Counted from the first letter of the stretch, positions 8,108 to 17,391 are shown. The stretch: 64,000 bases of DNA from CAADGL01 sp964643885 (GCA_964643885.1 CAZXUI010000015.1:1-64000); one strand, 5' to 3'. The notes: a model not told the origin generated them from the sequence alone. Numbers and translations: made by a program.

Positions 8108-9331
8108 ATGCCGATCATCGTGCAGAAATTCGGCGGGACGAGCGTGGCGGATGCGCACCGGATTCACCTGGCGGCGCGGCGGGCGGTGCGTGCCAAGCTC
8201 AGCGGCAAGCAGGTGGTGCTGGTCGTATCGGCGATGGGTCACACGACGGACCGGCTGATCGAGCTGGCGTATCAGGTGACGCGGCGTCCGGCGCAGCGCG
8301 AGATGGACATGCTGCTGTCGACGGGCGAGCAGGTGAGCATCGCGCTGATGGCGATGGCGATCCACGAGGCGGGTCACGAGGCGATCAGCATGACGGGGGC
8401 GCAGGTGGGGATGCTGACGGACAGCGTGCATACGCGGGCGCGGATCCGGTCGATCAACTGCGGGCGGATTCGCGAGCAGCTCGACCGTGGGCGGATCGTG
8501 ATCGTGGCGGGGTTTCAGGGGGTGGACCCGGAGTTCAACATCACGACGCTGGGGCGCGGGGGGAGCGACACGACGGCGGTGGCGCTGGCGGCGGCGCTGG
8601 GGGCGGAGGTGTGCGAGATCTACACGGATGTGGACGGGGTCTATACAGCGGACCCCCGGCGCGTGCCGACGGCGCGGAAGATCGACGCGATCAGCTACGA
8701 GGAGATGCTGGAGCTGGCCAGCCTGGGGGCGGGCGTCATGCACGGGCGCTCGATCGAGCTGGGGATGAAGTACGGCACTGTGATTCACGTGCGCAGCAGT
8801 TTCACGGATAATCCGGGGACGATGATCATGGCACATCCAGCGGGCATGGAAGACGTGGTCGTCGCGGGTGCGACGCTCAAGCCGGAGATCGGGCGGGTGA
8901 CGCTGCACGGTCTGCCGAACCGGCCGGGGGTGGCGGCGGCGATCTTCGACGAGCTGGGGGCGCGGCGCATCCTGGTGGACGACATCATTCAGAACATCGT
9001 CGACGGGGGCCGCGAGGTGACGCTGGCGTTCACGATCGAGGGGAGCGATCTGGGCGAGGCGCAGGCGGTGGCGGAGCTGATCGGGCAGCGGTTCGGGGCG
9101 CGGGCCGTCGAGCTGAACCAGGACCTGTCGCGGGTCAGCGTCGTCGGCGTGGGGATGCGCTCGCAGAGCGGCGTGGCGGCGCGGATGTTCGACGCGCTGG
9201 CGGCCGAGCAGATCAACGTCGAGAACATCTCCACGAGCGAAATCGTGATCAGCGTGCTGGTGCCCCGGGCCGACGGCGACCGCGCGCTTCAGGCCGTCCA
9301 CCGGGCCTTCGAGCTCGACAAGGAAAGATAG
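8108..9331 (+). CDS. lysC: Aspartokinase
   Basis: Aspartokinase phosphorylates L-aspartate in the first step of Lys, Thr, Met and diaminopimelate synthesis. The 407-residue product has the N-terminal kinase signature KFGGTSVAD (7-15), the STGEQVS motif near 78-84 and the GRGGSDTTAVALA nucleotide/aspartate site near 154-166. Two ACT domains follow from about residue 265 (LPNRPGVAAAIFDEL and VGVGMRSQSGVAARMF), which in the family bind Lys and/or Thr for feedback control. Length and layout fit the monofunctional LysC class. No other amino-acid gene adjoins it. Confidence 0.95.
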   Translation: MPIIVQKFGGTSVADAHRIHLAARRAVRAKLSGKQVVLVVSAMGHTTDRLIELAYQVTRRPAQREMDMLLSTGEQVSIALMAMAIHEAGHEAISMTGAQVGMLTDSVHTRARIRSINCGRIREQLDRGRIVIVAGFQGVDPEFNITTLGRGGSDTTAVALAAALGAEVCEIYTDVDGVYTADPRRVPTARKIDAISYEEMLELASLGAGVMHGRSIELGMKYGTVIHVRSSFTDNPGTMIMAHPAGMEDVVVAGATLKPEIGRVTLHGLPNRPGVAAAIFDELGARRILVDDIIQNIVDGGREVTLAFTIEGSDLGEAQAVAELIGQRFGARAVELNQDLSRVSVVGVGMRSQSGVAARMFDALAAEQINVENISTSEIVISVLVPRADGDRALQAVHRAFELDKER

Positions 9332-9428
9332 GGCGACGTAGCGCGAGCTGGGCGCGCCGGGTGCCTCCGCGGCGGATGCGGAGGGTCGCCCCGGTGTCTG
9401 CCTGCCCGGACCGGGCGAGGAACGTGGG

Positions 9429-11804
9429 ATGACGCTCAGAGAGGAGCCTGCGCGCCCGGGTGCGTCCGTGCCGCCGGAGGCGAGCGCCGAGCCGGCGACG
9501 CGGCCGGCCGGGGAGGTGCGGGCGGGCGGCGGTGAGTGGCCGCAGATCGCGGGCTACCGCTTCGTGCGGGTGCTGGCGTCGGGCGGGCAGGGGATCGTCT
9601 TCGAGGCTGAGCAGGTCGCGACGCAGCGGCGGGTGGCGGTGAAAGTGCTGCAGCCGGCCGCGGCGGGGGAGGAGTCGGCGCGGCGGCGGTTCGAGCGCGA
9701 GATTCGGCTGGCGGCGCAGTTCCGCCATCCGGGGATCGTGACAATCTTCGACGCGGGGCTGACGGCGGACGGGCGGCAGTTCTGCGCGATGGACTTCGTC
9801 GAGGGGGCGGCGCTGGACCGCTACGTCCGGCAGCAGCATCTGAGCACGGCGCAGGTCGTCGAGCTGCTGGCGCGGCTGTGCGATGCGCTGGCCTATGCGC
9901 ACGAGCGGGGGGTGGTTCACCGCGATCTGAAGCCGTCGAACATCATCGTGGACGCGGACGGGCAGCCGCGGATTCTGGATTTCGGTCTGGCGCGGCAGAG
10001 CGTGGGGGGCGACGGCGCCGTTTCGGTGACGAACGAGGTGGTGGGGACGGTGCCGTACATGTCGCCGGAGCAGACGCGCGGCGGGACGGAGGTGCTCGAT
10101 GCCCGCTCGGACATCTACTCGCTGGGGGTCGTTTTCTATCGCTGTCTGACGGGGCGGTTTCCCTATCCGGTGAACGGGCCGCTGACGGAGGTGATGCAGC
10201 ACATCGTGGAGACGCCTCCGGAGCGGCCGTCGCTGCGGGGGCGGTCGTCGGGCGGCGGTGATCCGGATTCGCAGGCCGGCGGGGCGATGATCGGCCGCGA
10301 GCTGGAGACGATCGTGCTGACGATGCTCGCCAAGCCGCGTGAGCTGCGCTACGCGTCGGCGGCGGAGGTGGCGCGGGACCTGCGGCACTACCTTTCGGGC
10401 GAGCCGCTGGAGGCGCGGCGGCTGAGCACGCTGGTGCGGGTCGCGGGGCAGGTGCGTCATGCGGCGCGGCGGAACGTGACCGCGGCGTCGCTGGGAATCG
10501 TGGCGGCGGCGACGCTGCTGGCGCTGCTGCCGGGGTACTACGCGACGCAGGTGTGGTCGCCGCTGGCCCGCGTTTATGAGGGGCTGCTCAGCTCGTTTCT
10601 CGCGCCGGAGGCGGCGCTCAGCCGTTTCGATCATGTTCGCTGCATCGCCGTGACGCCGAAGACCGATTTTGAGCAGATCGCGGCGGAGCACGGTGTCGCG
10701 GACGTGAGCAACCGGCACTTGCAGAGCGCGCGGCGCATCTTCGGGCTGCTGCTGAACCGGCTGGCCGAGTGCCAGCCGCGGGCGATCGCGGTCAATCTTC
10801 ATTTCCGTCTGCCGGCCGGCTCCGCAGACGAGGACCTGCTGGCGGGGATTCGCGCCGCCCAGCGGGCGGGGATTCAGGTGATCGCCCATATGGGCAGCCT
10901 GCGGACGGATGAGTCGGGCCAGCCGTTCGTCTCTGCGCGCATTCGCGACGCGCTGCTGCTGGGCGTCCAGTCGTATCGCATCGCGGATGGCGAGCCCTGG
11001 AGCGCTGAGCTGCTGATTCAGCGCGAGCTGGCGCCGCCGTGGCCGTCGGTCGCCCTGCTGGCCGTGGCGGCGTATCGGGCGCCGAGGCACCAGGCGGAGT
11101 TCCGCTTGCGGCATCGGATCGAGGCGATGATCGATCTGCTCTACTTCGAGCCGGACGCGCGCCATCCGCAGGGGCGGCGGCCGGCGTGGCAGGAGCGGCT
11201 GGAGGTGAGCGCCGTGCGGGCTGAGCCGGCGGATGAGGCCGGATTCGGCATTCGGGCGGGGGATATGGTCGCGGAACTGGTGGTGGATGTGCCGCCGGCG
11301 AGCGTGCTGGATGCGGCGACGGTCGAGCTGGGCGAGTTTCTGCGGCTGCCGAGCGAGCAGCAGCGGGCGCTGGTCTCCGGGCGGGTCGTGTACGTCGACG
11401 ACGTTCGGGACATGGTCAATGCTTACGCCCGCAGCGTGCGCGGGGAGCATGTGCCGAAGTCGGCCGCGGCGTTGTCGGCGATCGAGACGATGCTCCGCGG
11501 GGTTCGGATCCGGCGGCCGGCGATGTTCTACGACATCGTGCTGGTGTCGGTGGCGGCGGCTGGGCTGGGGGTGGTCATCGGGCGGCTGGGGTGGGGCGTG
11601 CTGTGGCGGCTCGGGCTGTACGGGGCTGTGGGAATCGTGGGGATTCTGCTGACAGTTTTGATTTTCCGCGTGAGTAGTTACTCGTTCGTCCCGTTTATTC
11701 CGTGGGTTGGGTTCGTTTCGGCCAGCGAGCTGGCTGCGCGGCTTCTGGTCCGGCCCTTCTGGGTGAGTGATTCATATCTGAGCCGCAGCGGAGTGAGCCG
11801 ATGA
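9429..11804 (+). CDS. Serine/threonine protein kinase with C-terminal CHASE2 sensor
   Basis: This is a transmembrane Ser/Thr kinase of 791 residues. The kinase domain spans about 42-325: glycine loop ASGGQGIV, lysine K72 (VAVKVL), catalytic HRDLK (D166), DFG (D185) and YMSPE in the activation segment. A membrane helix follows at about 352-375, then an extracytoplasmic domain of some 300 residues resembling CHASE2 (starting near RFDHVRCIAV, with DLLAGIRAAQRAGIQVI), and a hydrophobic block with up to three helices at about 705-775, the usual CHASE2 ending. CHASE2 normally precedes the output domain, so the order here is reversed. The last bases overlap the next gene (ATGA). Confidence 0.85.
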   Translation: MTLREEPARPGASVPPEASAEPATRPAGEVRAGGGEWPQIAGYRFVRVLASGGQGIVFEAEQVATQRRVAVKVLQPAAAGEESARRRFEREIRLAAQFRHPGIVTIFDAGLTADGRQFCAMDFVEGAALDRYVRQQHLSTAQVVELLARLCDALAYAHERGVVHRDLKPSNIIVDADGQPRILDFGLARQSVGGDGAVSVTNEVVGTVPYMSPEQTRGGTEVLDARSDIYSLGVVFYRCLTGRFPYPVNGPLTEVMQHIVETPPERPSLRGRSSGGGDPDSQAGGAMIGRELETIVLTMLAKPRELRYASAAEVARDLRHYLSGEPLEARRLSTLVRVAGQVRHAARRNVTAASLGIVAAATLLALLPGYYATQVWSPLARVYEGLLSSFLAPEAALSRFDHVRCIAVTPKTDFEQIAAEHGVADVSNRHLQSARRIFGLLLNRLAECQPRAIAVNLHFRLPAGSADEDLLAGIRAAQRAGIQVIAHMGSLRTDESGQPFVSARIRDALLLGVQSYRIADGEPWSAELLIQRELAPPWPSVALLAVAAYRAPRHQAEFRLRHRIEAMIDLLYFEPDARHPQGRRPAWQERLEVSAVRAEPADEAGFGIRAGDMVAELVVDVPPASVLDAATVELGEFLRLPSEQQRALVSGRVVYVDDVRDMVNAYARSVRGEHVPKSAAALSAIETMLRGVRIRRPAMFYDIVLVSVAAAGLGVVIGRLGWGVLWRLGLYGAVGIVGILLTVLIFRVSSYSFVPFIPWVGFVSASELAARLLVRPFWVSDSYLSRSGVSR

Positions 11805-12622
11805 ATTCGGGCGAGGCGAGGGCGTCAGCGCGCTGGTGGGGGGTGATTGGCGGGAGTTTTCTCGGGGTTCTGGCGGCGGGTTGGGCGGGCGGAGGGCCGG
11901 CGGCGGCAGAGCCGGGCGCGGCGGGCATGCCGCCGCCCAGCCTGCCGACGTTTCGGCTGCTGGGGGTCGTGTCGCGGTCGGGCGACGGCAAGAGCCTGTC
12001 GTACACGGATATGACCAGCCTCGATCCGAACGGGCTGCCGCTGACGCTGGATGCGAACAACCGGCTGGAGACGGGGGACTTCGTGGCCCTCAAGCTGCGC
12101 ATCACGACGCGGGAGGCGACGCCGAAATCGTACGTGGCGCTGCTGGGCGTGCCCTACAACACGACGGACGTGAAGGGGTGCCTGTCGGTCGAGATCGAGG
12201 ACGCGAACGACCCGAACAAGGATGAGGTGCGGGTGCTGTATGGGGCGATGATTCTGGCGAACGGCTGGCCGGCGCTGGGTACACCGCGAGCCTGGGTAGG
12301 TCCCGAGGCGATCATTCAGCCGGTGGCGGGAGAGGAGACGACGACTCCGCTGCCGACGATGGCGATGCATTCGGAGCCGGCGACGAGCTCGACGACGGAC
12401 TACGTGTACTGCCTGGACGACGGCGGGGGCGGGTTCGACGTGGAGTACAAGCGGCCGACGCCGCTGCCGTCGCCCGCGACGCGAGCCTTCAGCAGCTACG
12501 ACTGTTACGTGAAGCTGGCGAACAACTCTCTCGGCGACGTGAAGGCTGTGCGCGACGACGAGGACGCGATGAAGCGCTACAAGTTCATTCAGCAGCTCCG
12601 GGCCGTCGCCAACATGAACTGA
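11801..12622 (+). CDS. Secreted protein coupled to the CHASE2 kinase, unknown function
   Basis: Not recognised. The 273-residue product has a likely signal peptide (about residues 12-36, hydrophobic core VIGGSFLGVLAAGWAG, possible cleavage after PAAA). The remainder is soluble and rich in beta-type sequence, with an acidic stretch (VEIEDANDPNKDEVRV) in the middle. Its ATG overlaps the TGA of the kinase gene (ATGA, 11801-11804), so the two should be translationally coupled. An exported partner or ligand for the kinase's CHASE2 domain is a reasonable guess, but nothing in the sequence shows it directly. Confidence 0.75.
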   Translation: MNSGEARASARWWGVIGGSFLGVLAAGWAGGGPAAAEPGAAGMPPPSLPTFRLLGVVSRSGDGKSLSYTDMTSLDPNGLPLTLDANNRLETGDFVALKLRITTREATPKSYVALLGVPYNTTDVKGCLSVEIEDANDPNKDEVRVLYGAMILANGWPALGTPRAWVGPEAIIQPVAGEETTTPLPTMAMHSEPATSSTTDYVYCLDDGGGGFDVEYKRPTPLPSPATRAFSSYDCYVKLANNSLGDVKAVRDDEDAMKRYKFIQQLRAVANMN

Positions 12623-12679
12623 CGCGGACGTTCTCCTGTGAACCGGCCGGGCCGCGGGGCGAGCCGCGACCCGGCCGGG

Positions 12680-12746
12680 GGGCACGGCGCCGGCGCTGCC
12701 CGAGGGCGATTCACAGCGGGTTGCGGGCACGGCGCCCGCGCTGCCC
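12680..12746. repeat. Two nested palindromic repeats after convergent genes
   Basis: Two related elements, 12680-12701 and 12723-12746, each have GGGCA ... TGCCC outer arms and an inner GCGCC-centred stem. They share the GCGCT-GCCC tail style of the dispersed repeats elsewhere in the window. They lie between the convergent 11801-12622 and 12776-14509 genes and could also serve as transcription end structures. Confidence 0.55.
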
Positions 12747-12775
12747 AGGTTGCGACTCCTGGCCAGCCGGACCAG

Positions 12776-14509
12776 CTACGGGGCGGGCGCGATGTGGAGC
12801 TTGAGCTCGATGTCGCGGGCGCGCGGGCTGGAATAGCGCAGCGTCGCTTCGCCGGCGCCGGAGACGATCCATTGGAAGGTCTGGCGGCCCTCTCCGTCGA
12901 TGCCGCCGTCGGCCCAGACTCGCTGCGGCTGATGCTCGAGGAACTCGAAGGGGGCGGTGAAGCGGTCGCGCAGCGTGCCGCCGGCGATGACGGTCAGGCC
13001 GTCGCCGGAGATCTCGGCGTAGTCGCGCGGGCCGTAGCCGCGGCGGCGGCCCTGCTCGGTCACCGTGGGGATGAGCCGGCGGTTGAGCACGTCCGCGCGG
13101 ATGCGCGAGAGGCCGCCGCCCAGGGGCGTCACCTCGGGCTCGGACCACTCGAGCAGCGGCATGTGCGAGGCGTGATACATGGTGAAGGCGAAGTTGCGGT
13201 GGCACTCCTCCTCGAGCTTGAAGGCGGGCGGCACGCGGCCGGTCCATTTCGACCAGCCGCCGATCTCGATCCTGCCGTAGACGGGGTGGTCGAAGGGTTT
13301 CCAGCGCGTATAGGACTGGCCGAACAGGAGCATGTCATCGAAGGCGTAGCGCTGGGCGGGCGAGGCGCGTTCGGCGCTGTCGTAGTACTTGTTGGGCGTC
13401 CAGAGCTCGTTGGTGAAGCTGATGATGCCCAGGTCCTCCGCGGTCCAGTTCACGAAGCCGCCGTGCACGGTGTACAGGTCCTGCCAGATGATCATGTAGC
13501 GGTAGAAGGGCAGAATCTGCTCGCCGCGGCGGCCGATGTGGTCGTAGACGGCGATGTCGCGGCGGTCGTATTCGACGTAGCGGGCGCCCGGGCCGCGCAG
13601 GATCATGCCGCCGGAGTTGTGATAGGCCTGGACGGCGGCGATGTTCGGCCGGGCGAGGATGAAGTCGGCGATGCACTTCGACTCGGGCAGGCTGAGCGGG
13701 AACTCGCCGGCGCCGAACTGGATGTAGTTGGGCTGCCAGTCGGCCGGCCAGTTGCGGTTGGTGTCGTAGCCGCCCGGGCCGTCCTCGTTGATCTGGCCAT
13801 CGCCGTCGTCGTCGATGCCTTCGAGGCCGAGCCGCTCATAGCGCTTGAATTCGCCCCGCGCTTCGGGCTCGACGCGGATGAGCATGCGCGGGTCCTCGGG
13901 TGATTCGCGCCAGCCGCCGTTGGGGTCCTCGCGGCGCATTTCGAGGAGCAGGCCGTCGCCGTCCAGGTCGTTCGGCGGGTCCTCGTCGAACAGGCCGTCA
14001 CCGTCGTTGTCGGTCGGTTTCTGGCCGCCGCGGGAGGAGCTGGCGGTGTTCGGCTCGTCGAACCAGTAGGCGCGGCCGTCGGGGTTGACCATGGGGATGA
14101 AATAGAACGAGCAGCGGTCGATCAGCTCGGTGAGGTTCTCGACGCGGCCGTGGCTCTTGGTGAGATACCAGATGGTGTAGAGCACGACCTCGCTTCCCTG
14201 CACCTCGTTGCCGTGGATGTTGGCGTCGATGTACATGGCCGGCTTGGCGTCGTGCGGGCCGGTGCCGGCGTTGTTGAGGGTGAGGGCCCACATGTCGCGG
14301 CCCTGGACGCTTTTGCCGATCGACTCCATCGTCAGCAGGTTCGGATAGGCGTCGACCAGGCGGCGGCAGATGTCGACGACTTCGTCGTAGGTGTAGAGCC
14401 GGTTCCAGGTGATGTTGACGCGGCTTTCGTATTGATAGCCGTCCTGGGCGAGGCTCGCGGCGGGGAAGAGCAGCAGCAGCGGCAGAAGCGGGCACGTTCT
14501 CCGGATCAT
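12776..14509 (-). CDS. Secreted M14-family zinc carboxypeptidase
   Basis: This metallo-carboxypeptidase is predicted to act outside the cytoplasm. The product has 577 residues with a signal peptide (1-21, LLPLLLLFPAASLA-Q). Zinc ligands lie in NIHGNE (H99, E102), the substrate-binding NR pair in YDTNRNWP, the third zinc His in QAYHNSGG, and the catalytic Glu in FTNELW. An insert at about 165-240 carries calcium-binding-like DNDGDGLFDEDP, DLDGDG and DDDGDGQINEDG loops. The C-terminal 150 residues form a beta-rich accessory region. It sits 3 bp downstream of a second M14-like gene, so the two form an operon. Confidence 0.88.
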   Translation of the reverse strand: MIRRTCPLLPLLLLFPAASLAQDGYQYESRVNITWNRLYTYDEVVDICRRLVDAYPNLLTMESIGKSVQGRDMWALTLNNAGTGPHDAKPAMYIDANIHGNEVQGSEVVLYTIWYLTKSHGRVENLTELIDRCSFYFIPMVNPDGRAYWFDEPNTASSSRGGQKPTDNDGDGLFDEDPPNDLDGDGLLLEMRREDPNGGWRESPEDPRMLIRVEPEARGEFKRYERLGLEGIDDDGDGQINEDGPGGYDTNRNWPADWQPNYIQFGAGEFPLSLPESKCIADFILARPNIAAVQAYHNSGGMILRGPGARYVEYDRRDIAVYDHIGRRGEQILPFYRYMIIWQDLYTVHGGFVNWTAEDLGIISFTNELWTPNKYYDSAERASPAQRYAFDDMLLFGQSYTRWKPFDHPVYGRIEIGGWSKWTGRVPPAFKLEEECHRNFAFTMYHASHMPLLEWSEPEVTPLGGGLSRIRADVLNRRLIPTVTEQGRRRGYGPRDYAEISGDGLTVIAGGTLRDRFTAPFEFLEHQPQRVWADGGIDGEGRQTFQWIVSGAGEATLRYSSPRARDIELKLHIAPAP

Positions 14510-14512
14510 GAC

Positions 14513-16579
14513 TTACTCCTGGCCGTCTTTCGAGTCGGGCAGCCGGATGCTGACGGTCCACTCCCCGTGCATGCGGTGGACGACGTGGAAGGCGATGTCC
14601 TGGCCGGATTCGCCGCGGATCAGCCACGTCAGCTCGGCCGCGCCGCCGTTGCCGTCGAGGTTGGCGATGCGCTCGATGCGGCGGCCGCCGAGGATGCGGT
14701 CGGCGTCGAGCTCCGGGCGGATGGCAAAGCCGGGGAAGCGGGCGTGGCGCGCGGCGGCGAGCGAAGTTGGCAGCGTGCCGTCGTTGGTGACGCGCAGCTC
14801 GACCCGCCAGACGCCCCCGCCTTCGTGCCTGATCTCGCCGGGCTCGATGCGGATGGCCGGCAGCCAGCGGCAGAGCTCGGCCAGCACATCTGCCTGAGCA
14901 GTGGCGATCGAATCGAGCTCGGCCGCGGGCGGGCAGGTTGTGAAATAGGGTCGCAGGCCGCCGACTTCGACGCGTCCGAACTCGGGGTGATCGACGGGCT
15001 GCCATTCGAGCCAACCGGCGCCGCCGCGCTGCTGGTCGCTGTATTCGAGCCAGCTCTTGAGGGCCTTGGAGGCCTGCACCGCCGCGGTGAGCGGGTCGTC
15101 GCCCGCCGAGTCGGGCAGGTCGCCGCCGCGCGGGCCGGGTGGGCGGCCGTCCGGCGGGCCGCCGGGTCCGCCGCGCCGGCCGCCTCGGATCGCACGCTGG
15201 CCGGCCTGCGGATTGGCCTGGCCGTTCGCTGCGGCCGGCGGATCGTCTGTGGAGCTGTCCGCCGCGTCAGTCGGATCGGCCGGCGCGGCTTCGGTGGCCG
15301 CGGGCTGTGAGTCGGTGGGTTGGGAATCCGCGGGTTGGGAGTCGGTCGGCTTGTCGGCTTTCTCGGGCACCCACCAGAGCGAGGTTGCGAGCGTGAAGAT
15401 GCCGCGCTGCGCGTAGAGCCAGGCGTAGAGCGTGCCGGCCGGGCTCGCGCCGGGACCGGCCTTGAGCGAGGTCTGCTCGCGGAAGCGCTCGGCGAGGTGC
15501 TCGTAGAGGGCGACGTCGTCGGGGTGCAGATCGCGGTAGCTCTCGCCGTCGGGGCCGCGGTCGCGGCCCTTGGGCACGCTGACGATGTTGTCGTGGCGGC
15601 CGAAGACGAGGGCGGCCGCGATGCGCGGGTTTTCGACGACGCGCTCGGCGAGCGCGCGGGTGGCCGGCTCGGAGAGCTGATGCGGGCCCGTTTCGGGCGG
15701 GCCGGGCTCATAGAGGTGCGGCCAGTTGCGGTCGAGGTCGACGCGGCCGGGGCCGTCTTCGTTGATCTGTCCGTCGCCGTCGTCGTCGATTCCCTCGGAA
15801 AGGAGTCGGTACTGGCCGCGCTGGCCTTTGGATCGGTCCGCGCGGCGGAGCATGCGGGGGTCGTCGGTATCGGGGAGCCAGTCGCCGAGCGGGTCGGGGA
15901 TGCGCATGACGCCGATCCAGCCGTCGCCGTTGAGGTCGTTGGGGCCGTCTTCGTCGGCGGCCCCGTCACGGTCTTCGTCGATGGGACGGGCGTTGCCGCG
16001 GAGGGCGCTGCGCGGGGCGGCGAAGAAGCGTTCGATGCCGTCGGGGTCGAGGCAGGGGATGACCCAGAGCGTGAAACGGGCGAGGGCGGTGGCGGTGTCG
16101 CCCTGTGGCTCGTTGCGGACGCGCTCGGTGATCTGCGTAAGGATACGGGTGGCGGTTTCGCTGCTGGCGGGCGTGTCGGCGTCGACTCCGGCGACGATGA
16201 GGATGACGGGGCGGCGGTCGGCCGGCAGGGCGCCGGGGGCGGCGAATTGGACGAGCCAGATGTCGCGGCCCAGATGCGAGCTGGCGAGGGCTTCGAGGCG
16301 GATGGTGTCGGGGTGGGTGGCGGCGAGTGTGCGGAGAGCTTCGGAGCGGTCGGCGTGGTTGTGATAGCCGTGTGTGAGGTCTTCGGACGTCGTGGTTTGG
16401 GACTCGGTCGTCTGTGCGTTGGCCGGCACGGGCAAGCTGCGCTTGCCCATGGCACCCGCGCGCTCGCCCACGGCCGCCGTGAAAACGGCCGAGGGGCCGG
16501 CGAGCAGGGCGGCCAGAGTGATGGCGGTAAGTGCTTGAGTGAAATGATGTTGTGTAGCGATCGGGCGGTGTGGCTGCAT
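14513..16579 (-). CDS. M14-like protein lacking catalytic residues (probable pseudoenzyme)
   Basis: The product is 688 residues and aligns with its downstream neighbour over the peptidase region, including the DEDRDGAADEDGPNDLNGDG and IDDDGDGQINEDG acidic loops. The zinc motif HxxE is missing: the matching segment is GVDADT, with D133 and T136 in place of His and Glu. NRNW is DRNW, and the catalytic-Glu region FTNELW reads ATSLWW. It is therefore probably not an active peptidase. The signal-peptide end contains a dispersed palindrome (16430-16448) read as GAMGKRSLPVP. A Pro/Gln/Ser-rich linker lies at about residues 400-450. It may bind peptides or assist the active paralogue; that is inference. 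Confidence 0.8.
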   Translation of the reverse strand: MQPHRPIATQHHFTQALTAITLAALLAGPSAVFTAAVGERAGAMGKRSLPVPANAQTTESQTTTSEDLTHGYHNHADRSEALRTLAATHPDTIRLEALASSHLGRDIWLVQFAAPGALPADRRPVILIVAGVDADTPASSETATRILTQITERVRNEPQGDTATALARFTLWVIPCLDPDGIERFFAAPRSALRGNARPIDEDRDGAADEDGPNDLNGDGWIGVMRIPDPLGDWLPDTDDPRMLRRADRSKGQRGQYRLLSEGIDDDGDGQINEDGPGRVDLDRNWPHLYEPGPPETGPHQLSEPATRALAERVVENPRIAAALVFGRHDNIVSVPKGRDRGPDGESYRDLHPDDVALYEHLAERFREQTSLKAGPGASPAGTLYAWLYAQRGIFTLATSLWWVPEKADKPTDSQPADSQPTDSQPAATEAAPADPTDAADSSTDDPPAAANGQANPQAGQRAIRGGRRGGPGGPPDGRPPGPRGGDLPDSAGDDPLTAAVQASKALKSWLEYSDQQRGGAGWLEWQPVDHPEFGRVEVGGLRPYFTTCPPAAELDSIATAQADVLAELCRWLPAIRIEPGEIRHEGGGVWRVELRVTNDGTLPTSLAAARHARFPGFAIRPELDADRILGGRRIERIANLDGNGGAAELTWLIRGESGQDIAFHVVHRMHGEWTVSIRLPDSKDGQE
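16430..16448. repeat. Dispersed palindrome inside a signal-peptide coding region
   Basis: GGGCAAGC / TGC / GCTTGCCC, identical to the element at 155-173, lies in frame in the M14-like gene at about residues 42-52. It adds residues between the hydrophobic leader and the mature protein. Confidence 0.8.
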
Positions 16580-16650
16580 GCTCGGAATCCGTCTGTGTGT
16601 ACGTGAGAGGCGTCAATCGAATCAACCGGAGTCGGACCGCGACGCGGGCG

Positions 16651-16707
16651 ATTGTAACGCTCTGGACGGCCGCCGGCTGCGGTGGCGGTCGGAATTCGAG
16701 TTACAAT
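16651..16707. promoter_or_regulatory. Inverted GTTACAAT pair in a divergent gap (possible -10 elements)
   Basis: ATTGTAAC (16651-16658) and GTTACAAT (16700-16707) are inverted copies 41 bp apart between the divergent M14-like gene and the ECF sigma gene. Each contains TACAAT, a good -10 hexamer, pointing outward toward its own gene, 72 bp and 100 bp before the start codons. No clear -35 box is seen. They could be extracytoplasmic-type promoters or a regulator's half-sites. Confidence 0.4.
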
Positions 16708-16806
16708 TCGCTGCTCTGCGACATTCGCAAATCCGCGGTCTGCGGCGGCCGCGTCGGGGGTTCACCGGCCAGTTCGGTCTCCGCCGGCGCGGGTGAGGAA
16801 GTGGCG

Positions 16807-17391
16807 ATGGATACGACCCGCGTCTCGCTGCTTGCGCGCGTCAGGAATCCGCAGGACGCGGCCGCCTGGCACGAATTCAACCGCATCTATTTTCCGCTGA
16901 TTTTCCGCTATGCGCGGGCGCGGGGGCTCTCGCGGGCCGACGCCGACGACATCGCGCAGGAGTGCATGGTCTCGATCAACCGCCACCTGGTCGGCTTCGT
17001 GCACGACCGCCGCAAGGGCACCTTCAAGCGCTGGCTGCGGACGATGGTGAACCGCAAGGTGATCGACCTGTTCCGCCGCCGGCGGCCGGCGCTGCCGGGA
17101 TCGGCCGTGCTGAATCGGCTGATCGAGGTGGAGGACGAGGGGCGGTCGCTCTGGGAGCGGCAGTGGGAGAAAGAGCACCTGATGTATTGCCTGGAGCGGG
17201 TGCGTGAGGAAGTGGCGGAACGGACGTATGAGGCATTCGTGCAGTATGCGCTAATGGACCGGCCGCCGGCGGATATTGCGGGCGAGCTGGGGATGACGGT
17301 TAACCAGTTGTACAACATCAAGTTGCGCGTGCGCAAGCGGCTCGGTGAGCTGATGGCGGAGCATTTCGGGGACGAGGCGGCGGAGTATTGA
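16807..17391 (+). CDS. ECF-type RNA polymerase sigma factor
   Basis: This is a sigma-70 family factor of 194 residues, region 2 and region 4 only. Region 2 is at about 20-85 (FRYARARGLSRADADDIAQE and FKRWLRTMVNRKVIDLFRRR), region 4 at about 140-185 (PPADIAGELGMTVNQLYNIKLRVRKRL). The start at ATG 16807 is supported by GAGG at 16795-16798 eight nt upstream; an open frame reaching back to 16570 is not supported. It is followed after 88 bp by a Ser/Thr kinase gene, a pairing common in Planctomycetes where the kinase may control the sigma factor. No anti-sigma gene is adjacent. Confidence 0.9.
   Translation: MDTTRVSLLARVRNPQDAAAWHEFNRIYFPLIFRYARARGLSRADADDIAQECMVSINRHLVGFVHDRRKGTFKRWLRTMVNRKVIDLFRRRRPALPGSAVLNRLIEVEDEGRSLWERQWEKEHLMYCLERVREEVAERTYEAFVQYALMDRPPADIAGELGMTVNQLYNIKLRVRKRLGELMAEHFGDEAAEY

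Noticed and set aside
9249..11450. 733-residue antisense frame over the CHASE2 kinase
   Set aside because: Shadow frame with basic, repetitive composition and no domains.
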